From Patella vulgata (taxonomy: Eukaryota; Mollusca; Gastropoda; Patellidae), in assembly GCF_932274485.2 (NCBI RefSeq), contig NC_065886.2, positions 45,743,501 to 45,807,500 of the forward strand: DNA of 64,000 bases. The letters are read 5' to 3'. Position numbers and translations under genes: made by a program. Within the stretch, counting starts at the first letter, position 1, and each line of letters begins with the position of its first letter. This document shows, piece after piece, positions 48,801 through 60,800 of this stretch. The notes beneath the pieces were generated by a model that saw only the letters and a list, made by a program, of their open reading frames with translations, did not search any database and had not been told where the DNA came from.

Positions 48801-51800
48801 AAAAGACATAGAAAATAATTATGTTTTGACTTTCTTAGAAAATATGAAATTATCGCTGTATTTTTAATTTTTATGATTTCATGAGCAATGGATTTTAACG
48901 GCCATTTTGTACAATGGTACAGATCATTTGGTACAATGTTATTTCAATTATTCAATTATGTGTAGTGGTCTTGAGCAGTAGGAGTAAACCGGACGACCCA
49001 GAGAAAACCTTGGAGGTTCGACAGACGTCCCTATTCCTTGTCAATTAGACGCTTGGGATTGAAACCATGCCACTTGACTTGATAACAGACCTTATGATCT
49101 AGTAGCGCATGCTTGTTCATATACTAAATATCTAATAGTATTTGTCTGTTGTCAAACATCATCAAATATTAATATCATATAGATTTAGATCATGCCTCAT
49201 CAAATTTTCTGGCAATACTTTATAGTTCAGACTGTAAGTGATATTAGATGTACCAGGATTATAACATTGAAACAACTCATGCAAATAATATTACAATATA
49301 AACATCTAAACCCATGGTTCAAACTGAATTATCTCCCTTCCACAGAAAAATAATAAAAACTAATGGCTGCCAATAGAGAGAAATGGGGTTTAACATCCCC
49401 TTGACACAAACTAGGTCATTTTGGGACTGACATATAGTTCAATTTTATTTCAATAAATTGTTTGCATTGGAGGAAACCGGAGAAAAACCACTGAGCCGGA
49501 TAGGCGACCCTACTCCTTGTCACATACAAGTTGGGAATCAAAACCACACCACTTGGCTCAATGACAGACCTTATGATCTAATGTTCACGCATTAGACCAT
49601 TTGCACCCACCCACTGCCAACAGAAAGGTAATGTCAGGAATCTAAGAGAAAGACAGCGAGTATTCAAGTTTGAACCCTGTTAAAGTCATGATAGTGATTA
49701 CCATTGTAAGTAGTTTTCAAAATGTAAGCTAAATAAAATAGTCCTAGTAAATTATTAAAGTTTAATCTACTTTCAGAAATAAAGATATTAACATGCTGTG
49801 ATAAATCAATCAAAAATTTAGTGAAATAAACCAAAGGATCAGCTTATCAACTTAATAAAATTTCAAAACTTTAAGCATGTCTTTCTTGAACAGATTATTT
49901 TCAAACATAAGCCCTACGGATGATCATTTTTTATTTACTAATTTCTACTATCATGCTATTATAGTTTAAAGTGTGATGTGTGTTTACTATGATAATACTA
50001 CAATAACAAAATGAAAGAGAAGTTAAAAGTGCTACGACGACAGATGAGCGAGACCAACCTTTATAGACATTTAAAACCATTGTGTTATCTGGTGCCTTAG
50101 CTATCCGACCACCGCTGCTGCGATTTGAACTGGCCAATGAGAGCAGAGATTCTGCACTTTTGGCACTTCGTAATCGCTTTTTCCAATTGTGGACGTCTTC
50201 TTCCGTGAGAGCTTTACCCTGAACTGGTGTTATGCTGAGATTATCTGTGGAAAAGCGTGCAGATGTCAGAAAACCAGAAACCACCCTCAGTGAAAAGCTT
50301 TATAAAAGGACGTAGGGTTGGGCAAGTGTATTCAGGGAAATTTTTTTTAATAAAATGATGTAAATAATCTAAGCCTAACCTATAAATAAAGCAGTGGAAT
50401 CAGGGAGAGTTTGATGAAATATAAAGTTTAAGTAACCAGCACCATTATATTATTATAATTAATACTACAAATTGCCCATTTTTAACTTTTAAGGGAAAAA
50501 AGTGAACATTTATTGATAATATATCCTGTATTCCCAAATTTATTTTGAATTTGAATTGTTAGTGTATTTGTAAAAGGATATAATAGAAAGTTATAACAAG
50601 TAAGGATTTTGTTTGTATCACAAGAAGGGAAAATCAAATGTTACTCAAGCGACAATAAAAACCCAAACAACACCAAAGATAAGTTATAATGATCTATATA
50701 CATACCTTGAATACTGGATTTACGTGCTTTTTTAATACTGCCAGATCTTGGTTTAGAAAATATAGATTTCCATCCACTAACTGGAGATTTCTTAGTTTTA
50801 GTTGAGACAGATTTTTTTCTGAAAATATAAAGAAGCAAATTATGAATATTTATTGTCAAAGTCTGTCATTCTTACATTTTAGAAAGTTATACTAATTAAT
50901 TTTTATTGATCAAAACGATTGTGACCAAATGTGTTTTTAAGGTCAGATTATATACAGTATTGTTATTTCAAATTCAAACTGTCAAGGATTAATTCATGTG
51001 CACATGGGACATTAATTTTTCATCCCATCTGAAGGACTAGATGGTGTCCATGCCAGGCCCTCTTTCCTCCACCACTGACAAGGGGAAACCACATAAGAAA
51101 ATCCAGGGGAACTTTCTCTTCCAACACAGGGGTCATATCCCAGACCTGGTTAGTGAGCTAGCGCCTTACTCACTGAGCCACTGTGGCTCAAACTGTCAGA
51201 AAAAAATTGAGGAAACAAAATGATGTTAAATAATAACTTACTTATACCCTGGTAAATCTATGACTGTATGATATTTAGCTGGAAGACTATCAGGACCTCC
51301 ACCAACATCAATAAATTTCTGATTCATAGGAATTAAACCACCTACAAACGCCCTTTCCCTCGCTTCTTCTAATGTTAATAATCTTGTTGGTGTTGATATT
51401 GCCAGAGACTTCGGTCTCGGCTTTTTATGCGCTTCTGCCAAAACAAATAATTCATAGAACTGAGTTACTGCTTACTAGAAATAACTGCATAAAAATGAAG
51501 TAGTTCTTTAGAGGGAGACCATTAAATTACCTCCCTTGTTATGAAAATGATTACCTCCCCTTAGACCACAGAAAAATATATTTTCGTTTATAAATCATAC
51601 TTTTAGTTAGATATTATTTATTATATTTTAATAAAAAAATTGATGTTTAAATACTGTTATTCTAAATATATTCAAACATTCAAACAACCATGAAGAAACA
51701 CTTAAGATTGTTTCAAATATACATGTATATCAGCAGGGCTGCCGACAACCAGTATCGCAGCGCAATTTGCGATACATATTTTGTCCGTTGCTAATCAAAA

Positions 51801-54800
51801 ATTAAAATCTAACGTTTTTGATTCGCAGTAACTGCGAATCATTAATATGCCTGTCATTTTGGATATTGACACAAAGATTTATCCACATTTCTCAACGCTT
51901 TCAACGTGTATAAAATATCAAATAAATCTTATAAACAAAACGGAATTCTCCGTGTGACATTTTCTTCTCGAACTACCCAGATTCAATTCATTATACTATA
52001 TAATACAGGGACAGAACTCTATGAATCGGGACGATTAAACCGGAAATAGGGAATCAAGTAGTACCACTCACGTTGCGAGACATGCCAATTTCGAGTAATT
52101 ATATCAGTATTCAATTTGAAAAAAAATAAATTCAGTGTATCCCCCACCTATTGTAAATAAAATATAAAAAATAAATACATGTAAACAAACGTATTGTAAA
52201 ATGAGAAATCAAAGTAAGAATTCCCGTAAACTATTATTGTATATATCGCGTGCGTCTAGTTAATCGAGATTATTCGTAAAATACCGCGTGCTTCCGATTG
52301 AACAAAAATAATAACACACGATAAAAAGCAGACGAAATTGTTTTTTAATGAAGAAATAAGAAGCCACTGCCAAGAATTTGCTTCAGACATAAGGCCTAAC
52401 CAAAAGTCTACATTCATTCAGAAATGTTCACAGCTACCTGTAGAAGTTCTAAAATTCTAAAAAATCTTAAGAATGAAATCTAATCATTTGTTATCAATTA
52501 AAATTAAAATAATCTTGTTATTTAGGTGTTTTATGTTGAAACTGAAAAACTGCTAATCAATTTTTAAATTTGCTAATCAAATTTGGCAAAATTGGACTTT
52601 TTGATTAGCAGTGCTGCTAATCATCTGTGAAAAATTACCGACAGCCCTGTATATCAGATAGAACTTACTTTGTAGTTCGGGTGATGAGTAAGATGGCATT
52701 TTATCACTAAATATAATATCACTATAACATATTAAACATTCTGTAACAACAGCTTGTATTCCTACACCCTGTAACGCTGCAGCACCACCACCCATCTCTA
52801 ATTCTTTAGATCTAAAAATAAAAATAATTATAATCAAAGATATATTCCTAAAAACATAATTAGGTAATTTATTCAGGCCATTATACTTAACTGAAAGTAT
52901 GATAGTTCTATTGGGCTAGAAAAATTAATTTCTAGAATAAATAAAGGTAATTACTTTACACTATTTATAATGGCACCTGCATTAAAGATACATTATGGGA
53001 GATTAGATAAAGAGCTAGCTAATGTAAAAGGTATTTTCTGAAAATTTCAGTCAAATTGATCAACTGTGAACCGAGAATTTAGCGATTGAATTTTCGGCCT
53101 AGCCTTGATCATCATTACTAATGTCGGTACGATAAAAAACGTAAGTCTCGATTATCCATTTCATGATTTAATCATGAATGAAAGTTGAGCAACAAATCAG
53201 ATCCTAATCCAATAAATATCAAAGGCTAGCGATGAGATCGAGAGTCTGGATAAGTTAATTAATGTTTAATTAATAATTAAGATAACATTTCAGGCATAAA
53301 GAAAGACCTGCAATAGGCAGATTTAGCTCTTCCATAATGTATGTTTAAGATCTGTACTGCTTAAAATATGCTTAGTCTGAAGTAAGATATGTTTTTGGCA
53401 AAACATATTATTTTACTGGTAGTTTGAATTATTTTCTAATCAATGGTCATGTATCGTGTATCTTAAATGTTGAGCAAGATAAATAAATGTTAAATTACCT
53501 GAGAAGATTTGGAGCCCACACTATGGCTAAATTTTTTGAGTGCATACCAGTTTCATGGCTATGCTCTGCTACCCTGGCTAAATGTTTCATTAAATACTCT
53601 GTGGTTCTGAAAATAAATAATAATTTATAGATATATTCTTCTCTGCACAGAATTAAGTCGAGTTCTGTCAATCCCAATAACTGATCAGGTGGATTAAAAC
53701 TATGATATTGATAAGCATCATTCGTATGTGGTAATGAGTGGAGATATTTTACAGGCATGTAATTAAATTTATTTGATTGTCACCGACTGCTGGATTCAGA
53801 AAAAGCAAGAAATGGAGATTAATATATCTAACAGACATTAACGAGGTCACTTGGGTAAAAATATATTGTTAATATTTATTTCAATAATTCTCTTGCATGC
53901 AGCATGGATTTAGAAGTGGAAGGAATGCGTAAGAAAAATAGTAAAGTTTAGACAGGCAACTATATAAATATTCCCCGGGGTTTGAACCCTTGACTTGCAT
54001 AGATAACAGGGCACTCGGCCACCAAACTATCCCTTGTTTGATTAAGAGATCTGAAATATAGAATAGTGATATAGACAAACCTGTAATGTGGAGGAGGTAA
54101 CTGTTGTACAACATCATGTATACGTAATAACTTGTTATCTTCATCTCGAACAGCATCCTGTAAATTTAATATCATTCAATTAATCAAAATAATAATTATC
54201 TAATATACATTATTGTTTACATAAAATAATTTTTCTTATTAAATAATCTAAAAGAGTGAATTAATAAAGAATTATCTGAGAACTAGAATATTTTTGTATT
54301 GTTTAGTATTGTATTAATGTTCTATACTTACAGCAAATTTATCATATAATTGATAAGTTAAGAGTGGATTAGGGAGTTCTCTAAGATACATCTTGAGCAA
54401 TGAACTGATACTATGTATATCTTGTAAATAACAATCATCACGTAAATCAGGTACACAATCTTCATCAAAAGCTAACCTATAATATACAATATATAAATAC
54501 ACCACAACACTCTGATTTCCTCACACAGGAAAGATAATAAAAATAGACATCTTGTCTGCGATATAACCTTCGGTGGAAGTGGATGTTAAACACCACAAAC
54601 AACAAGATTCCAACATCGATAAGACATTTCAACAAATCCATTACAATTTGATTTGAAACCCATGATTGGTTCCCAAATAATCTACGTCCTTACGAAGTAA
54701 GAAAATATGGTAATCAGAAGTTCTATTCTTTTCTTCATACAGAATAAAGATTTCATAATCATTTGGCAAAAATATTATGAACAAGTTACTTTCATTTTTT

Positions 54801-57800
54801 TGATGCACTCTAAATGTAAGAGGGTATCCAATTACATCTGATAAATAGACTTGTACAATGTAAAAAGATAAGGATTCGACACACCGAACCAACAACCGTG
54901 TGGATGCAGATGTAACTAAGATGAAGATATCAAGAAATATAATATTTCAACACATTTACCTGAGTTTTTGTATATTAGACGTTATTCCTGATAATCTATA
55001 TATACCATCTACAATACCATCACGTTCAATAACTTCTGTACAACTTTTTAATACTAATGGCACTGTAATTAAATATAACAATTTCTTGATATATTTTCTT
55101 GCTATATAAAAGTCTGATTTGTTTAAATCAATATCATGTTTATATGACACAGGAACGACCATCTCCACAATGTACAAGTCACCAAAATTTACTGTTTTGT
55201 AACAAGCACCATGATTGGTTCATTTAGTGATCTTTTTTTGTCATTAATTAACTGCTTGAAATACTTCTCTACTGGTAGTACAACAAGTCAGATAATGTTG
55301 TCAAGGTATGGTATAAGTGTAAAAGTGTGAATATGTTTAAATGATGGTAAAGAATGGGGTTTAATGTCTCATATATACTTGACTTAAGTCATTTCTCCTC
55401 GAATTTCTGCCTACATATCTTTTATCAAACGCTGAGGGATCTTTTGTGTGCATTCCCCTTTTGTAAAAGGGGACTGAGTTTTTAAATGATAAGTGAGAAC
55501 CCATCTGGAAAAATCAATATTTATATTACAGACATACAGGTATTCAATTATCATACTGATTCCTGTTATTACAGAATTTATCTTCTAGTCAATTAACTAC
55601 TGACATTTCTACTTCTAAGACTTCTCATAGGTTCTACAGATTATTCAAATTACAAGCGTATTATGGACCTCAGTTTCACATCGATTGTACATGGACATGG
55701 CAACAAAAAATGAAATGAAATGAGGTTTAATGTCCTACTGTTCTGCTTCTACTGGACTAATGGAGATGAACATACACTATGCAGTGAATTCCAACTGTCA
55801 AAGAGTTCTTTTATGCGCATACCAATGTGCACACAAGACCTTACTTTCTCGTACCATTAGAATGACTATACCTTGTCCCTTGCCAGGCCATTTGTCTTAC
55901 ATCACTGACAAGGTGGAACCACACCAAAAATCTTGATCGAACACGGTACCTCCACGTTAGGAAGTCAACGTCCTACCCAATGAACCACTGTGGTTCCCAA
56001 ACATGGCAACAATAAGAACAAGATGAGTAGCACTTCTACTTACCATCATGTCCTGAGTTGAGTAAATGTTCACCAAGATCACAGCCAAAAACTCGTTCTT
56101 TAACAATACCCGACTGTTTTAACTGATTTCTGGCTGGCCGTGTAGAGAAGAAGGTGCGTAAAAAAGACATCAATTTACCGTGTCGTCGTATTACTGAAAT
56201 AATAAACACATTATTATTATTATTATTATTATTATAAAATCAACAAGGTCAAACCAAACCAAAGACATTTATACGTGGCATTAAACTAATTTAATTAAAG
56301 AATTTTTTTTGAATTTGTCTAATTCTCATGTTTAGATATTTTTTTCGCATTTATTAATAAGAAATAACTAAATATATCATTTTCATTATATCTTAAATTA
56401 AAATACATAGTTAAGTATACAGAATGACTTCCTGCTTTATTAAAACATTCTTTCATATGAAATTATTGCCAGATTTAAAGGAGCTAATCAAGATGTATAT
56501 AAGTCAATCAAATGGGTTCATTCTGATGAAAGAATCCTAGACAGTTCTTTGCAATTAACGGTATGTTTTCGCAAAAATACAAATTTTTACGTGAAAAGCC
56601 CCTGAATTCCACTCTATTCCCAAATGCCTGGGTCGTCATGTCTACATATATGCATAAGATATAGTGGTAAGTTATCATCACAATTACCAAGTCCCCCAAA
56701 GGAATTCTTTAAATGAGTTACAAAACCCTGTTAAGAAAAACTTGCTATATGACTAAATATATGACTGTCCCTTTAAACCTACACAACTTGTAAATATATA
56801 AATAAATATGTTTATTACTGTAGTTTACATGACAAATATGTAGAAATATAAATATATTGTTGTTATTCTAACTCACAATCTCATGCATTAGACTTTATAC
56901 TCAAACAATGCAATAAACAAATTCAATTATATAACTATTTTTACTTCTTCTGTGTGCAAGTGTCAACAGATCATGTATACCTTCATGGTTTTCACAAATA
57001 TTGTGACTCCATCTAAAAGCATTTACACTTAACTTTATAAAGGAAAAAATGATAGAAACAGACTAGCTTTGTACTTCAAATTAATGACTAATTCTCATAT
57101 TATGTCTACAAATATTTTGTTTTTCATTGAAAGTGCTATAATTAAGGATGCATTATTCAAGAGCTTAATCTGCCTATTGCAGGTTTTTTTTTAGGCCCCA
57201 AATGTTATATAAATTATTAATTAGACATTTATTAACATGACAAGACCATAATAAACTCTCTAGGCCAGAGGTGTCAAACATGCGGCCCGCCAAGGGGTGA
57301 ATGTGGCTCGTGGAACAAATTCCAATAAACTGACATGTCAATAATTCTTAGAAACTAGAGATGGAAATCATTTATTATTGTTTTCCGGTTTCAGTAAAAC
57401 TTTTGCACTGTGTGTCATAGATATATAAGTTGTATGTAATACAAGACAACGTTGTGTTCAATATTATATCTTGGCAATTTGGAAACCAGTCTAAACCAGC
57501 GGTTGCCAGGCAAGGAACGCCCACATTTTGCAAGAAATGGATAGAGAACAAGCTAAAAACAAAAGTGATTTTTCGTACAATCAGGGGACATAATCCAGAA
57601 AGTTATGGCCTGAAATGCGCAAATATTGAAAGGGACTGAGATCTTTGGGATATAAAGATATATATTAAGTTTCATCAAAATCGGATAAACAGAGTGACCT
57701 GTCGAGTGTCAACAAACAAATTGTGGACGGACGGACAGGGGTGATGGCATAATACGTCCACATGAAAATGTAGGCATACAAAAATTACCTGTGTCCAGGA

Positions 57801-60800
57801 CTTTGGCTTTGTTTTTAGTATTCGGTAAAGTTCAAGGACATTTGGCTTTATCGTGATATTTTTATATATCTCTGGCCCACTTGATGTAAAATTTAGTTTA
57901 TGTGGCCCCTGAATCGAAATGAGTTTGACACCCCTGCTCTAGACCATCGGTTGACTCCGGTTTTATGTAGATAAGAAGGATTTGGCTATTTAATGATTTA
58001 ATTTAAAAAAGGAGAAGCGAGGCTAAGTCTGAAAATACCAAATACGATAATAAACAAGCAATGCACACATCGTGTCAAAACTTCAAACTGTGATAACTGC
58101 GCTCAGAATAAAGTAATTTGAATGAAATTTTTGATATATTCATTTTGCATTATCTATTTTTGAACTTTTATATCGAAATCTTACATAATATATCTTTAAT
58201 AGAAAATCATACGAAATAATATAAAATATTAATGTTTAATATTTTATATTATTTCGTATGATTCATTGTTAATTCTCACTTAAAACATCACTAAACCTCT
58301 GACTGCCATAAAAAAAAAAATAAGAGGTTTACTTCCATTAAGGTATTAAATATGCATTATGTACGATTTTGATACTGAACTAGCCGTACTTGCTAGCATA
58401 ATAATTCTAAACAGATGATTCAAATTTAATATATTGAAAATTTCATTCAAATTACTCTAAGCAATGTTATCACTGTTTGAAGTTAATAACATAGACTGTT
58501 TATTGCCGGAACATTACTTGTTAATCGAAATTCAGCCTTGCTTCTGCATTTTTAAATTAATTCATTAAATGGCAATCGTATTTTAATAAGTTTACATCTA
58601 CGCCATCAGATGGTCTAGGGGGTTGATTATAGGCTTGTCATGTGAATAAATGTTTAAATAATAATTTATATAACATTTAAAGCCAAAATGAAAAACCTGT
58701 AATAGGCAGATTTAGCTGTAACATAATGCATCTATAAGAATTATTTTAAAAATAAAACTCATTGCTTCACTTGGCATTTATATTCTTCAAAACCTCTTTA
58801 ATTTCTCATTTAAAAAAAAAAGAAAAAAAAAAAGAAAACAAATCTTTAAATAGAATAAGATTTAATTAGGTGATTTATTTGACCCACTAACCTTATTTCT
58901 ATCAGACGTTAATTTCTAATAACACACAATTATATTTTTCAAAACCTCTTAAATTTGTACTGTTTTTTTTATAAAAAAAGAAAACAAATCTTTAAAGAGT
59001 ATAAGAAGATTAAAGATCTAATTAGGTCATTCATTTGACCCACAAACCTTATTTTTATTAGATATTAATTTCTAGTGGAGACACAATTTCTTTAGCATGT
59101 CATTCGTAATGGCATGTGTGATAATATTTGTATTTTGATCATATGCTTGATTTGAAGTATCTCTCAAGAAATATGTTTTTCCTGGTAATTAGGTGATATT
59201 TTACCGCGATGGTTATGCATTTATCATCTCGACTGTTGAGGAAATATATTTTTAAGGTGAGAACATTTAAAATAATATAGTTTAATTTCAGTGTAGATTA
59301 GCAATAAATTAACCTAGAGTTTACATAGAATATAGGTATTGTATCCTAAATTTGAGAATAACTGTTTTACACAGAAACCTATAAATTTATGGCCACCACA
59401 ATATACCGTCTAAAAATTATAATAAAATAATTAAATGCCTCTTTTGAAATATGTTAACAATTCTTTGAACCAGGGCTTCCACTTTAAAATTTTGATTGAT
59501 TATCATTTCTAGTAATGCCCAGCAACTTTGTAAATAAAATTCAGTTTTTGTCAGTCTTGTGTACATACAAAATAAAATCTTATTACAATAATTATTTATT
59601 ATTGAAATATTTCTATTCATTTATTCAATGAGCTTTTATATTAAAATCTGATTTTTTGGTTCAAGAAAAATAAAGAACTGAAAAGACCATTTCAACATAT
59701 CTTACAAGTTTTACTACATGCTGTAGAAAACACACTGACCTTGATTGTTTTGAGTAGTTTAATAACTTTGATTTATCACATTTAATCTATCTCGTGTGAC
59801 ATTACTACAGTTTTAAAAATTATGTTTTTTATAAGACCAATGAACAGCAATCTAAATACTTACAGGGTTTTTTGGAGGCAGCTCGACGCAAAATACGAGT
59901 GGCCATAGAATTAGGAACTTTATCACCGATAACTTCCACACATTCTCCAGGGAAAAAACCAACCTGATAATGAAGCAAAATGCATTACATGCAGTTAATA
60001 ATTAAACAAACTAATGATATTATTAGTGGTGTAGCTAGAGTTCTTCTACGGCATTCAGGTTTCTAAGGTATCAGACTACAAATTTAATCTCCATCTTCCC
60101 AGATTAACCCCATGTTGAGGGACCGATGATAGGTTTTTTTTGTTTGGCCTAAGCAAGGTGCATTAATCTTTAGGCCATACCCCCTCACAAACCTAGCTAC
60201 GCCACTGTATGTTTGTGTATAAGTAAGATATACATAAATAAATAAATGCTATTATATGAAGGAGGTTTTAAACTATGTTTTGGGATAAAACACAAATCGC
60301 TTGGTTAATCAAAGCTGTAAAAATATAAGTAATAAAACTCTTCAAAACTAAACCAATCAAATAATGCTACTTTAGTTGAAGTTACAGGACATAAAATTTG
60401 TTGAAATTTGATTTTCTCAAAGCATTTAAGAAAGGGATAAATGATAGAAAAATTACCCCCAAAAATTATGAACTCAAATAGCTGATTTTAATTTAGACAC
60501 TTACAATTTCAACAAACTTTACGAGATCTCTTTTTGTTTAAAATAAAAACTGAATGTATATATGTAAATAACATTATATTTCAGTTATGGTTCATGCATA
60601 GGATAGTACGTCTGTTACTTGTATACCTTCAGACATCATAATTTTCCAACAGATAAAAGGAAATAATAATGTGAACTTCAAACATTATTTTAAAATCATC
60701 TTAACTGATGTTGATCTGTTAAAGGTTATTAGGATGCATAAATATTAAAATGGTAAACTATTATTGGCTATGTCTGCCATTAATGATGTTATAGTCTAAA

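Noticed and set aside
54900-55109. Plus-strand open frame across the RhoGAP exon
   Set aside because: It is antisense to the exon encoding GIYRLSG and has no resemblance to any protein.
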